Positions 16,622 through 26,612 of a stretch of 64,000 nt of DNA are shown one piece after another (positions within the stretch are counted from its first letter, which is position 1; each line of letters opens with the position of its first letter). The stretch is from Saccharopolyspora ipomoeae (GTDB lineage Bacteria; Actinomycetota; Actinomycetes; Mycobacteriales; Pseudonocardiaceae), in assembly GCF_029952525.1 (NCBI RefSeq), contig NZ_JASAOF010000014.1:1-64000 (forward strand), given 5' to 3'. Both the position numbers and the translations under genes were made by a program. Under the pieces are notes generated by a model, which made no database searches, was not told where the DNA came from, and was given only the letters and a program-made list of their open reading frames with translations.

Positions 16622-17452
16622 GTGCGCACCTGGACGTCGAGCCTCGATCGGGCCACGCGGCTGTTCTGGCGGATCACCGGCCGCCCCGTCGACCTCGCCG
16701 GTTCCGAGCCCTGGCTCGACGCGCCGATGCACGACCGCTCGGTCGTCGGCGAGGACTGGTTGCTCCCCCACGACCACGGCGACGCGGACGAGACCGGGCT
16801 GCTCGCCGACATGTCGGAGCTGGACGGGCCGGATTTCCGAGCGGCCGACCTGCACCCGGACGTCCGGGACTTCTACGAGCGCACCTCGCGGTGGCGGATG
16901 GAGGTGTGGACCCAGTGGAACCCGGTGTTCCAGCCCGGCGGTGAGGTCGTCTCCCGGCTGTTCGGACGCCGCGTGCAGCAGCTCGCGCTGCCCACCCGGC
17001 CGCTCGACGTGGCCTGCGGCATGGACAGCAAGGTCGTGCCCGTCCTAGATCCCGGCGGGACCCGGCGTGCCGCCGCGTGGATCCGGACGCTGCGCTCGAC
17101 CGGCGAGTACGTCTACAGCGGGCACTACGCGACCCGGACGCTGCCGGGTCGGCGCAGCCCGAGCGTGCACGTGGCGTTCCCACTCGAATCAGGCAACGTC
17201 CAGGTCTTCCTGCGTCCCGTGGCGCTGCCCGGGGGCGGTCTGGAGCTGCGGTCGCCCGCCGGTGCGTTCGGCCAGGACGGCGCCTACGCCGTCGTCGCGG
17301 ACGGCGGGCGCACCTTCGCCGCCCGCATCCCGATCCACGAGACCTTCCACGTCTTCGTCGACAACGAGGGGACCCTGCGCACCGACCACGCCCTGCACCT
17401 GTGGTCCGCCCCCGTGGTGCGCCTGCACTACAAGCTCGTCCGGGCCGGTTGA
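16622..17452 (+). CDS. Conserved hypothetical protein
   Basis: Soluble protein of 276 residues that I do not recognise. It has no signal peptide or membrane segment. Notable stretches are LDRATRLFWRITGRPVDLAG at the N-terminus, a tryptophan-rich middle (SRWRMEVWTQWNPVF), a beta-rich half with VHVAFPLESGNVQVFLRPV, and a conserved-looking ending IHETFHVFVDNEGTLRTDH. Codon use is typical of the genome. The GTG at 16622 begins the convincing reading frame, but the ribosome-binding site is weak. The gene ends 10 bp from the convergent methyltransferase. No function can be assigned. Confidence 0.75.
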   Translation: MRTWTSSLDRATRLFWRITGRPVDLAGSEPWLDAPMHDRSVVGEDWLLPHDHGDADETGLLADMSELDGPDFRAADLHPDVRDFYERTSRWRMEVWTQWNPVFQPGGEVVSRLFGRRVQQLALPTRPLDVACGMDSKVVPVLDPGGTRRAAAWIRTLRSTGEYVYSGHYATRTLPGRRSPSVHVAFPLESGNVQVFLRPVALPGGGLELRSPAGAFGQDGAYAVVADGGRTFAARIPIHETFHVFVDNEGTLRTDHALHLWSAPVVRLHYKLVRAG

Positions 17453-17462
17453 GGTGGGTTGA

Positions 17463-18179
17463 TCAGTCGGTGCGCCGGGTGAGGTAGACGTGCTCCTCGT
17501 CGGGGCGGTCCGGAGCCTCCCTGACTTCGAGGAGGTCGAAGCCCGCTTCGGCGAGGCTCGTCGCGATCTCCTCCTCGGTGCGGAAGCGGAGGGTGGAGTC
17601 GGAGAGGAGCTCCTCGCCGTCGGGGAAGCGGTAGGTGCTGCGGAAGGAGACCAGCGGCGGCGTCACGTCGGTCAGCTCGTCGTGCCGTTCGACCAGGCCG
17701 ATACCCGGCAGGTCGACGCTGGTGGTGCCGGGCCACCGCTCCCACGCCCGGCGCGCCGGTTTGCGGCTCTCGAACACCAAGTGGGTTCCCGGCCGCAGGG
17801 CGGCGCGGACGCTGAGCAGGACTCGCGTCCACTCCTCGTCGGTGGTGAAGAGCTGCGCGACGTTGCCGGTCATCACCGCCAGGTCGGCGGCGATCGTCGG
17901 CAGGATCGTGGCGTCGCAGCGCACCCAGACGACGCGGGCAGACCCGTCCTTGGCGCGGGCGACCGCGAGGGATGCCTCGGCCGGGTCGGTCCCGACGACC
18001 GTGCGCCCGGTCTCCTCCAGCCGGATCGCCAAAGAGCCGGTTCCGCAGCCGACGTCGAGGACCCGGGCCGAGCCCAGCTCGTCGGCGATCTCCAGGTAGG
18101 CGTCGAGGTCACTGCGGTCCGGTTCGAACGCGTCGTAGAGCGGCGCGAGCCGGGGATGGGCGAACATCGCGTCAGGCAC
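17463..18179 (-). CDS. Class I SAM-dependent methyltransferase
   Basis: Methyltransferase of 238 residues with the Rossmann SAM site VLDVGCGTGSLA (about 40-51), acidic motif II VVGTDPAEASL and post-motif MTGNVAQLF. The C-terminal half contains HDELTDVTPPLVSFRSTYRF and an FRTEEEIATSLAEAGF segment, as in ubiE-like small-molecule methyltransferases. The substrate is unknown. The start is either the GTG at 18179 or an ATG four codons later. The gene is followed by a convergent unknown gene and preceded by the isochorismatase-type gene on the same strand (47-bp gap). Confidence 0.87.
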   Translation of the reverse strand: MPDAMFAHPRLAPLYDAFEPDRSDLDAYLEIADELGSARVLDVGCGTGSLAIRLEETGRTVVGTDPAEASLAVARAKDGSARVVWVRCDATILPTIAADLAVMTGNVAQLFTTDEEWTRVLLSVRAALRPGTHLVFESRKPARRAWERWPGTTSVDLPGIGLVERHDELTDVTPPLVSFRSTYRFPDGEELLSDSTLRFRTEEEIATSLAEAGFDLLEVREAPDRPDEEHVYLTRRTD

Positions 18180-18226
18180 CGGCCGAATCTAGCGGCGCGG
18201 GCGCGCGATGCGTACCGCCTTTCCGC

Positions 18227-18784
18227 TCACTGCGACGCGAAGTCCAGCTCTGCGGTGCTGACCGTGCCCGCCGTGCGGCCGGGGGCGACCTGGTACTGCC
18301 AGTACAGGTTGGTGTGCGCGATGACCTCCTCCGGCGAGGGCGCGCCGTAGCGGGTCAGATCGCTGGTGGTGTGCGCGTCGCTGACCAGCGTCGCGTCGTA
18401 ACCGCGGGTGAACGCCCCGTGCAGGGTGCACCGCACGCACTGGTCGGTCTGCGCTCCCGCCACGATCACCCGGCCGATGCCGCGCGCGGCGAGCACCTTC
18501 TCCAGCTCGGTGTCCTCGAAGGCGTCGCCGTAGGACTTGTGCACCAGCGACTCGGCGTCGCCCGGGTCCAGCTCGGGCACCAGGTCCCAGCCCTCGCTGT
18601 CGCGGATCAGGCCGTCGTCGTGGTGCTGGACCCAGACCACGTCCACCCCGGCCGCGCGCGCCCGGTCCACGAGGTCGCCGATGTTGGCCACGACGCGGTT
18701 CCGGTCGTGGGCGTCGGCGACCACGCCGTTCTGCACGTCGATGACGAGCAACGCGGTGTTCGGCCTGTTCTCCAGAGTGGTCAT
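18227..18784 (-). CDS. Isochorismatase family cysteine hydrolase
   Basis: Hydrolase of 185 residues with the full catalytic triad of the isochorismatase-like superfamily: D16 (ALLVIDVQNGV), K83 (LVHKSYGDAF) and C116 (AGAQTDQCVRCT) next to the cis-peptide region. The cysteine means it is an amidase- or nicotinamidase-like member rather than a classical isochorismatase. The short C-terminal extension (TNLYWQYQVAPG) is typical. Substrate is unknown. The clear ATG at 18784 opens a 106-bp divergent gap to the methyltransferase gene at 18907. Confidence 0.9.
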   Translation of the reverse strand: MTTLENRPNTALLVIDVQNGVVADAHDRNRVVANIGDLVDRARAAGVDVVWVQHHDDGLIRDSEGWDLVPELDPGDAESLVHKSYGDAFEDTELEKVLAARGIGRVIVAGAQTDQCVRCTLHGAFTRGYDATLVSDAHTTSDLTRYGAPSPEEVIAHTNLYWQYQVAPGRTAGTVSTAELDFASQ

Positions 18785-18906
18785 GGCATCTCCCCCATCG
18801 CCGTCACCCCGATGCTAAGCCGGGCCACCGACGGTGTCGGCCGTCCCGGACCTCCCCGGCCGAGTGAGCGGATGCGCGGGTCGGCGGGCGTGTGAGGATT
18901 CAGGGC

Positions 18907-20421
18907 GTGATTCCAGATCTGTCCGCTGACCGCATCGACCGACTTCGCGACGCGTTCCGCGCCGCCTCCTACGACGCCGACGGCGTCCTCGACCTGCTCG
19001 GCCACTCCGCGCACGCCGCGCTCGGCCGCGGTGAGCCGGTGCCCGCGCTGCGCGCCACCGAGGGCGCCGGTGCGCTGGGCACGCTCGTCCGCCTGTTCCT
19101 GCTGGGCCAGGCCGAGACGCGGCCCGACGTGCAGGCCGCCCTCGGCTCGCTGAGCACCGACGACGCGCTGGCCGCGGGCATCCTGGCCGCCGACGGCGAG
19201 CTGCTCCGCGCCGGCCTGGACATCCGCCCCTACGGCGAGGGCGAGCACTCCTGGTGGGTGGTGTCGGACCTGGATTCCGACCTGCGCGGCGGGCGTCCCG
19301 TCGACGCCGACCACGTGCTGGGCGTCGGTCACGCGTCGCTGAGCCTGGTGCGCGCCACCACCCGGCGGCCGATCGGCTCGGTGCTCGACCTGGGCACCGG
19401 CTGCGGCGTGCAGGCCCTGCACGCGAGCACGCACGCGCGGAGCATCACCGTCACCGACGTCTCGAAGCGGGCGCTGGCGCTGGCCGAGGCGACGTTCCGG
19501 CTCAACGGGGTCGACGCCGAGGTCGGCGAGGGCGAGTGGTTCGAGCCGGTCCGCGGCCGCAAGTTCGACCTGGTCGTGTGCAACCCGCCGTTCGTGGTGG
19601 GTCCGCCGCGCACCGACTTCACCTACCGCGACTCCGGGCTGGCCGGGGACGACGCGAGCGCGCTGGTGGTGCGCCAGCTGCCGTCGTTCCTCAACGAGGG
19701 CGGCACCGGGCAGCTGCTCGCCTCGTGGGTGCATCGCGAGGGCGAGGACTGGGAGGACCGGGTCGCCTCCTGGTTGCCGCCGGGTGCCGGGGTGGACGCG
19801 TGGTTCGTGCAGCGCGACGTCGCCGACCCGGATCTCTACGTGGGCACCTGGCTGCGCGACGCGGGCTACGACCTGCGTTCCGAGCAGGGCCTGCGCAAGG
19901 CCGCCGAGTGGCTGGACTGGTTCGAGACCAACGACGTGATCGGCATCGGTTTCGGCTTCATCACCCTGCGCCGCACCGACGGGCCCGGCGAGGTGGTCTG
20001 CGAGGACCTGCGGCACGCCTTCGACGACCCGCTGGGACCGGAGTCCGACGCCTGGCTGCGCCGGGTCGACTGGCTGCGCGACCACGACTCCGACGACGAC
20101 CTGCTGGCCGCCAGGCTGGTCACCGCCGACAGCACCGTCCTGGAGCAGGTCTCGCAACCCGGAGACGAGGGCTGGGAACCCCTGGTGCACCGGCTGCACC
20201 GCACCGACGGTCCCGGGTGGCAGCACGAGATCGATGAGCTCGGCGTCCGGTTGCTGGCGGGATTCCGGGGTGCGCTGCCGCTGGAGGAACTGCTGGAACT
20301 GCTGGCGATGGGTTACGGCGAAGATGTGGAGGACTTGACCTCCGCTGCCATTCCGATGGTGCGGGAACTCATCCGGCACGGAATGGTCGTTCCGGCCGAA
20401 TGGCGAGGTGTTGATCAATGA
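18907..20421 (+). CDS. DUF7059-type/methyltransferase protein
   Basis: Protein of about 504 residues. The N-terminal 120 residues form a helical domain found in front of this actinobacterial methyltransferase family. They are followed by a class I SAM fold with motif I VLDLGTGCGVQALHA (about 160-174) and the CNPPFVVG (NPPF) motif at about 225-232 typical of N-methyltransferases acting on planar nitrogens in nucleic acids or proteins (RsmC/PrmC-like). A 200-residue C-terminal extension follows. The GTG at 18907 has AGGA 8 nt upstream and was preferred to one 15 bp earlier. The stop overlaps dtd by 4 bp, so the two are coupled. The target is unknown; a tRNA or rRNA substrate is plausible from the dtd link. 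Confidence 0.85.
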   Translation: MIPDLSADRIDRLRDAFRAASYDADGVLDLLGHSAHAALGRGEPVPALRATEGAGALGTLVRLFLLGQAETRPDVQAALGSLSTDDALAAGILAADGELLRAGLDIRPYGEGEHSWWVVSDLDSDLRGGRPVDADHVLGVGHASLSLVRATTRRPIGSVLDLGTGCGVQALHASTHARSITVTDVSKRALALAEATFRLNGVDAEVGEGEWFEPVRGRKFDLVVCNPPFVVGPPRTDFTYRDSGLAGDDASALVVRQLPSFLNEGGTGQLLASWVHREGEDWEDRVASWLPPGAGVDAWFVQRDVADPDLYVGTWLRDAGYDLRSEQGLRKAAEWLDWFETNDVIGIGFGFITLRRTDGPGEVVCEDLRHAFDDPLGPESDAWLRRVDWLRDHDSDDDLLAARLVTADSTVLEQVSQPGDEGWEPLVHRLHRTDGPGWQHEIDELGVRLLAGFRGALPLEELLELLAMGYGEDVEDLTSAAIPMVRELIRHGMVVPAEWRGVDQ

Positions 20422-20843
20422 GGGCAATCGTCACGCGGGTCACTCGCGCCTCCGTAACGGTCGAGGGCGAAGTCGTCGGGAAGATCGAAGAACCAGGGCT
20501 GTTGGTCCTATTGGGTGTGACCCATTCCGACGGGCGTGAGGAAGTCGCAAAAATGGCCCGGAAACTGCACGAGATTCGCGCGCTCCGGGACGAGGAGTCC
20601 TGCGCCACGACGGGAGCCCCGCTGCTGGTGGTCAGCCAGTTCACCCTCTACGGGTCGACCAGGAAGGGCCGCCGCCCCTCGTGGACCGAGGCCGCCCGAC
20701 CGGAGCAGGCCGAACCACTGGTCGACGCGGTCGTGGCGGAGCTCCGGGAACGGGGCGCGCGGGTGTCCACCGGGGCGTTCGGCGCGATGATGGCGGTCGA
20801 AAGTGTGAACGACGGACCATTCACACTTTTGGTTGAGGTCTAA
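20418..20843 (+). CDS. dtd: D-aminoacyl-tRNA deacylase
   Basis: Homodimeric proofreading enzyme of 141 residues that removes D-amino acids (and glycine mischarged on tRNA-Ala) from tRNAs. Both signature motifs are present: SQFTLYG (about 74-80) and the NDGPFT version of NxGPxT near the C-terminus (about 131-136), as well as the N-terminal RVTRASVTV strand. Length is normal. The ATG overlaps the stop of the upstream methyltransferase gene (ATGA), indicating an operon. The stop at 20843 is followed by the 300-bp sigB promoter region. Confidence 0.96.
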   Translation: MRAIVTRVTRASVTVEGEVVGKIEEPGLLVLLGVTHSDGREEVAKMARKLHEIRALRDEESCATTGAPLLVVSQFTLYGSTRKGRRPSWTEAARPEQAEPLVDAVVAELRERGARVSTGAFGAMMAVESVNDGPFTLLVEV

Positions 20844-20925
20844 ATGTAACGAGAGCTCTCAGCAAATCCTCAGACTCAGGGCGCAACCGATGTGACGGCC
20901 GCGACGTCTTCGAATCGAGAACTTC

Positions 20926-20952
20926 GGGAACGAATTCGTCGCGCCCGTCGTT
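20926..20952 (+). promoter_or_regulatory. ECF (SigH/SigE-type) promoter upstream of sigB
   Basis: GGGAAC (20926-20931) followed after 18 nt by GTT (20950-20952) matches the GGAAC/T-N18-GTT pattern of SigR/SigH thiol-stress and related ECF promoters. It implies a leader of about 180 nt before sigB. In mycobacteria sigB is transcribed by SigE and SigH, which supports the call. The rest of 20844-21143 shows no gene; a TAATAC at about 21055 might be a second -10. Confidence 0.6.
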
Positions 20953-21143
20953 TTCCAGGTAACGAAGCTTCGACGGCCATGCCGTCCGCGGTGACCGGAA
21001 CAGTCCGGCACCGACTCGGCACCCGGAGAAGAACGTAGGCGCGGAAGCCCCGGTTAATACCGAGCGTACGCGTCCTGCACACCGCGCACCGATGCGTCGG
21101 TGTGAATTGCGCCCCGCTAGCCAGCCCGTCAGGGAGGGAGCTC

Positions 21144-22115
21144 ATGACCGTCCCGCAGACCACCAAGCCAGACGTCGCCGTCGCCGAAGAACTGGACACC
21201 CAGGGACCATCGGCCGACCTGGTGCGCGTCTACCTCAACGGCATCGGGCGCACCGCGCTGCTCACGGCACAGGAAGAGGTCGACCTCGCCAAGCGCATCG
21301 AGGCCGGGGTTTTCGCCAAGCACCTGCTGGAAACCGGCAAGAACCTCTCCCCCGAGCGGCGTTCGGACCTCAATGCCGTCGTCCGGGACGGTCGTCGCGC
21401 GAAGAACCACCTGATGGAGGCCAACCTCCGCCTGGTCGTCAGCCTCGCCAAGCGCTACACCGGCCGCGGCATGCCCCTGCTGGACCTCATCCAGGAGGGC
21501 AACCTGGGGCTGATCCGCGCGGTGGAGAAGTTCGACTACACCAAGGGCTTCAAGTTCTCGACCTACGCGACCTGGTGGATCCGGCAGGCCATCACCCGGG
21601 GCATGGCCGACCAGAGCCGCACCATCCGGCTCCCCGTCCACCTCGTCGAGCAGGTCAACAAGCTGGCCCGCATCAAGCGCGACCTGCACCAGAAGCTGGG
21701 CCGCGAGGCCACCGACGACGAGCTCTCGGAGGAGGCGGGCATCCCGGTCGAGAAGATCCTCGACCTGATGGACCACTCGCGCGATCCGGTCAGCCTGGAC
21801 ATGCCGGTGGGCACCGAGGAGGACGCCCCGCTGGGCGACTTCATCGAGGACGCCGAGTCCGCCGACGCCGAGAACGCGGTGATCTCCGGCTTCCTGCAGG
21901 ACGACCTGCGCCGGGTCCTGTCCACGCTCGAGGAGCGCGAGCAGGCGGTCATCCGGATGCGCTACGGCCTCGAGGACGGCCAGCCGCGCACCCTGGACCA
22001 GATCGGCAAGGCCTTCGGCCTGTCCCGCGAGCGGGTCCGCCAGATCGAGCGCGAGGTCATGTCCAAGCTCCGCCAGGGCGACCGCGCCGACAAGCTCCGC
22101 GCCTACGCCAGCTGA
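21144..22115 (+). CDS. sigB: RNA polymerase sigma factor SigB
   Basis: Group 2 sigma factor of 323 residues, the same length as M. tuberculosis SigB. It carries a very short N-terminus, region 1.2 ([15 protein letters not shown], about 28-42), region 2 ([19 protein letters not shown], then [19 protein letters not shown]), region 3 and region 4 with [20 protein letters not shown]. It lacks the long basic/acidic N-terminal domain of SigA at 6731 but matches it closely in regions 2 and 4, so promoter specificities should overlap. The ATG at 21144 follows GGGAGGGAG. Transcription from an ECF-type promoter at 20926 would make it a stress-response sigma factor. Confidence 0.97.
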   Translation: MTVPQTTKPDVAVAEELDTQGPSADLVRVYLNGIGRTALLTAQEEVDLAKRIEAGVFAKHLLETGKNLSPERRSDLNAVVRDGRRAKNHLMEANLRLVVSLAKRYTGRGMPLLDLIQEGNLGLIRAVEKFDYTKGFKFSTYATWWIRQAITRGMADQSRTIRLPVHLVEQVNKLARIKRDLHQKLGREATDDELSEEAGIPVEKILDLMDHSRDPVSLDMPVGTEEDAPLGDFIEDAESADAENAVISGFLQDDLRRVLSTLEEREQAVIRMRYGLEDGQPRTLDQIGKAFGLSRERVRQIEREVMSKLRQGDRADKLRAYAS

Positions 22116-22121
22116 CCCATC

Positions 22122-22157
22122 GGGGCGCCCTTCACCGCGAAGGGCGCCCCTTCTTTC
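22122..22157 (+). terminator. sigB terminator
   Basis: Twelve-bp perfect stem GGGGCGCCCTTC / GAAGGGCGCCCC with a 5-nt loop and a TTCTTTC tail, 6 bp after the sigB stop. This is one of the few intrinsic terminators here with a pyrimidine/T tail. Confidence 0.9.
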
Positions 22158-22350
22158 GCCACTGATGTGACGCCTGAGGCGGTCCGTGCCCTGTTCGGGG
22201 GAATTCGGCGTCACTTTGCACCCGAACGGCTCGTTGACCCGAGACACCCCGCGGGGCGAAGATCTTCTTCCGCAAACTTGAGCGGTGGGGTCCTCCACCG
22301 CTTGCTGGAGGAGGCCGGACTCGTCGAAAGGGCGGGTCCGACCTCCTCAC

Positions 22351-23058
22351 CTACTTCTCCAGGAACTTCTCCCGCCACCGGTCGAGCTCGTCGTCGGTGA
22401 CGCCGTGGCCGGCCAACCAGCCCGCGGCCGCGTCCTGGTGCTCGTCGAAGATCTCCAGCACGCTCTCGATGGCCTGCGTCGGCGTGGCCATGAGCTCGGC
22501 GACCATCTCCTCGTCCACGCCCGGCGGCAGCTCCGGCAGCTCTTCGAGGCGTTGCAGGACGCGCAGCATGTTCTTGTCGGTGCGCACGTAGTCGGCGACG
22601 ATCGCGTCCGGTCGCACGCCCGCGGCGCTGAGCAGCATCGCCGAGACCACGCCGGTGCGGTCCTTGCCGGCCGCGCAGTGCACCAGCGCCGGGCCGTCGG
22701 CCGCCAGGACGTGCCGGAAGACCTCCACCAGCTTCTTCGGCGCGCCCTGCAGCATGCCCCGGTAGAGAGTGGTCAGCTCGTGGACCGCCTCGTCGTCCTC
22801 GTCCGGCGTGTCCAGACCCTCCAGCACCCGCACGCGGTGCACCAGGCTCGCCGTGGCCATCGGGTGCTCGTCCCGGGTCTCGGCGGCCTCGCGCAGGTCG
22901 ACGACCACGCGCGGCGGCCACGCGGGCAGTCCGCTCGGGTCGCGGTCCCCGAGCCGCGGTGCGTCGCTGCGGTAGACCACTCCGCTCCTGGTCAGCACAC
23001 CGCTGCCGGTGGGCTGACCGCCGAGGTCGCGCAGGTTGACCAGTTCGTCGAGCGCCAT
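22351..23058 (-). CDS. Tyrosine-protein phosphatase (PtpB/DSP-like)
   Basis: Protein of 235 residues of the bacterial tyrosine phosphatase family related to mycobacterial PtpB. The signature P-loop HCAAGKDRTG (127-136) has catalytic Cys128 and Arg134. The N-terminal NLRDLGGQPTGSGVL and YRSDAPRLG motifs are family hallmarks. The lysine in the P-loop (AGKDR) is the feature linked with dual activity on phosphotyrosine and phosphoinositides. The ATG at 23058 has a GGAGG ribosome-binding site. It is divergent from the fumarase gene. The cellular substrate is unknown. A small hairpin at 22281-22302 may end this gene. Confidence 0.9.
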   Translation of the reverse strand: MALDELVNLRDLGGQPTGSGVLTRSGVVYRSDAPRLGDRDPSGLPAWPPRVVVDLREAAETRDEHPMATASLVHRVRVLEGLDTPDEDDEAVHELTTLYRGMLQGAPKKLVEVFRHVLAADGPALVHCAAGKDRTGVVSAMLLSAAGVRPDAIVADYVRTDKNMLRVLQRLEELPELPPGVDEEMVAELMATPTQAIESVLEIFDEHQDAAAGWLAGHGVTDDELDRWREKFLEK

Positions 23059-23164
23059 GAGGCCTCCGAATCGGGAGAAGAGCCGTCCAGGTTCGAGAAT
23101 CTCAACCCGAGCGCATTTCGACCAGCTCCCGCCGCGGGTCTCCGTCACACATTGCCGACCCGTG

Positions 23165-23194
23165 TGGACGCCGTGATCCGCTGCGCGGTTACAT
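23165..23194 (+). promoter_or_regulatory. Candidate fumarase promoter
   Basis: TGGACG (-35, 23165-23170), 18-nt spacer, TTACAT (-10, 23189-23194), ending about 40 bp before the fumarase GTG. A 6-bp inverted repeat GGTTAC/GTAACC (23187-23192, 23205-23210) overlaps the -10 and could be an operator half-site pair. Confidence 0.35.
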
Positions 23195-23235
23195 GAGTGC
23201 ACGCGTAACCCGAACGCGCGCAAAGGAGCCGCGAC

Positions 23236-24891
<1,656 letters not shown>

Positions 24892-24912
24892 GGTTCTCGC
24901 ACGACCGGTCCC

Positions 24913-24945
24913 GGGCTCACCCGCGCGCGAGGCGCGGGTGAGCCC
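24913..24945. terminator. Fumarase terminator
   Basis: Perfect 14-bp stem GGGCTCACCCGCGC / GCGCGGGTGAGCCC with a 5-nt loop, 21 bp after the stop codon, between convergent genes. Confidence 0.85.
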
Positions 24946-25082
24946 GAGCGGCCGCGGTCATCCCGCTTGTGCGGACCCGTGAGGAACGAACTGCCGAACC
25001 CGGTGCGCCGTGGAGCCCCACCTCCGGCGGCGAACCGGCTTCACGCGCGGCGGCGGCAGGTTACCGCCGCGCAGCAGCCGAA

Positions 25083-25538
25083 TCAGCGCGGGACCTTCAC
25101 ATCCTTCTGCTCCAGGACCACCTTTCGCCCTTCCAGCGGGGCGCTGAGGCTCACCGCCACGGGCGGGTACCGCAGGTCCATCGTGCAGATTCCCGGCGGA
25201 TCCGGGGTTTCCTCCACGAGGAGGATCTTCACGTGGTCAGCGGTCTGCTCCGCCACTTCGGCGCGCACCTTGCTGCAGCCGCCCTCCTGACCGGTGGCGA
25301 CCACTGCGGTACCGTTGTCCTGAGTCCAGACCTTCTTCGGATATCCTCGCGGCAGCTGCGAGAGGTCGATGGCTTCCGCGGCCACCGGCGTCCGCTCCGG
25401 TTCAGGTTTCGGCTGAACCGGTCCGGGTGGCGCCGGAGGCTGACCACCGAACCCCACGTCGTTGGTCGGTTGTTGGGCGCAGGCTGCCAGCACCAGTAGC
25501 AGACTCCCCGCGCCCACTGCGGTTCGTAGGCGTCTCAT
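25083..25538 (-). CDS. Small secreted lipoprotein, unknown function
   Basis: Protein of 151 residues starting with a lipoprotein signal peptide: basic MRRLR, a hydrophobic core, and a lipobox LAAC with Cys at about 20. A proline-rich linker (PPAPPGPVQPKPEPER) follows, then a domain of about 90 residues with two cysteines (EGGCSK and GICTMD) that may form a disulfide. The ATG at 25538 is preferred because it starts right at the signal peptide. I do not recognise the mature domain. It is expected to be anchored to the outer face of the membrane. It lies between the fumarase terminator and the hydrolase gene. Confidence 0.8.
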   Translation of the reverse strand: MRRLRTAVGAGSLLLVLAACAQQPTNDVGFGGQPPAPPGPVQPKPEPERTPVAAEAIDLSQLPRGYPKKVWTQDNGTAVVATGQEGGCSKVRAEVAEQTADHVKILLVEETPDPPGICTMDLRYPPVAVSLSAPLEGRKVVLEQKDVKVPR

Positions 25539-25650
25539 GCCTTGTAGACGGACGCGCGGGAGTCGCGGGTTGCGTCCCGGCCGAAGTGGATCGGTACCCA
25601 CCTTTCACACAATTCACCCGGCCGGGCCGAAACCTCCTCCGCGGAGCTGA

Positions 25651-26538
25651 TCAGCGTTCGAGGACGCCGTTCATCCAGTCCTGGATCCAGGCGGCCATCT
25701 CACCGGAGCTGCGGGTCCACTTGAAGTGGTCCACCGGCCCTCCCGCGTCGTCGGCGGTGTAGTGGCGGCTCGTCCGCTCGGCGCGGGTGGAGTGCTTGAC
25801 CAGGTCGTCCATCGCCGATGTCGGGGCCAGCTCGTCGTTGGCCACGGTCACCGTGAGCAGCGGGGTCGTCACCTCGGCCATCGCCGCGTCGTAGTCGAGG
25901 TCGGAACCGCGGAGCCGCCAGCGGCCGGTGCGCGCCTGGCGCGCCCAGTCCCGCATCAGCCCGGTCGCCTGCTTGCCGCCGAAGACGTATCCGGGCCAGT
26001 AGCCGAGCAGGGTCGAGGCCAGCGCGATCGTCTGGGTGCCGAGCAGCGAGTAGTAGTACTTGGCCAGGCCCGGGTAGCCCCGGTACCAGACCGACCCGGT
26101 GGCGATCAGGGCCGCGCCGCTGATCCGGCCGGGGTTGGCGGCGGTGTGCAGCAGCGCGATCTGGCCGCCGAGGCTGTGTCCGAGGACGAACCGGGGCGCC
26201 CGGGGGAAGACGGACTCGACGAGGTCGAGCACGGCGTCGAGGTCGTCGACGAAGTCCTGGTAGCCGAAGTGCACGCCGCGCCGGGCCCGGGGCTTGTTCT
26301 CGCCCTGGCCGCGCACGTCGAACGACACGACGGTCATGCCGAGCCGGTGCAGCTCCGCGACGAACGGCCGGTAGTAGCCGGCCGGCACGCCCATGGCCGG
26401 CGCCAGCACCGCGACCGGCGCGCTCGGGTCGTCCTGCTGCACCGCTCGCACCTTGATGCGGTACTGGCCCGCGGGGACCACGCCGAGCACGGGCGCCGGT
26501 GCGTCGACTTTCCGGGTCGTGACCTCATCCACGCGCAC
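25651..26538 (-). CDS. Alpha/beta hydrolase (serine aminopeptidase-like lipase fold)
   Basis: Cytoplasmic alpha/beta hydrolase of about 295 residues. The nucleophile elbow is GHSLGG (Ser at about 124); the oxyanion region is VLAPAMGVPAGYYRPF, and the FDVRGQGENKPR strand-turn is typical of the monoacylglycerol lipase/S33-like subgroup. The late Asp (VANDELAPTSAMDD) and His (GPVDHFKW) complete a probable triad. The substrate is unknown. In-frame GTG starts at 26538 and 26532 are both possible; a TAATCT hexamer lies 7 nt before the second one, suggesting leaderless initiation there. It follows the acetyltransferase gene on the same strand after 74 bp. Confidence 0.85.
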   Translation of the reverse strand: MRVDEVTTRKVDAPAPVLGVVPAGQYRIKVRAVQQDDPSAPVAVLAPAMGVPAGYYRPFVAELHRLGMTVVSFDVRGQGENKPRARRGVHFGYQDFVDDLDAVLDLVESVFPRAPRFVLGHSLGGQIALLHTAANPGRISGAALIATGSVWYRGYPGLAKYYYSLLGTQTIALASTLLGYWPGYVFGGKQATGLMRDWARQARTGRWRLRGSDLDYDAAMAEVTTPLLTVTVANDELAPTSAMDDLVKHSTRAERTSRHYTADDAGGPVDHFKWTRSSGEMAAWIQDWMNGVLER

Positions 26539-26612
26539 CAGATTAACGGAACGACCCGGTTTCGATCTGCGGGTCTGTGTCCCCCGTCGCAGTCGGCACC
26601 CGACGCAGACGG

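Noticed and set aside
23187..23210. GGTTAC/GTAACC operator before the fumarase gene
   Set aside because: Only 6-bp arms; could be chance, so mentioned only with the candidate promoter.
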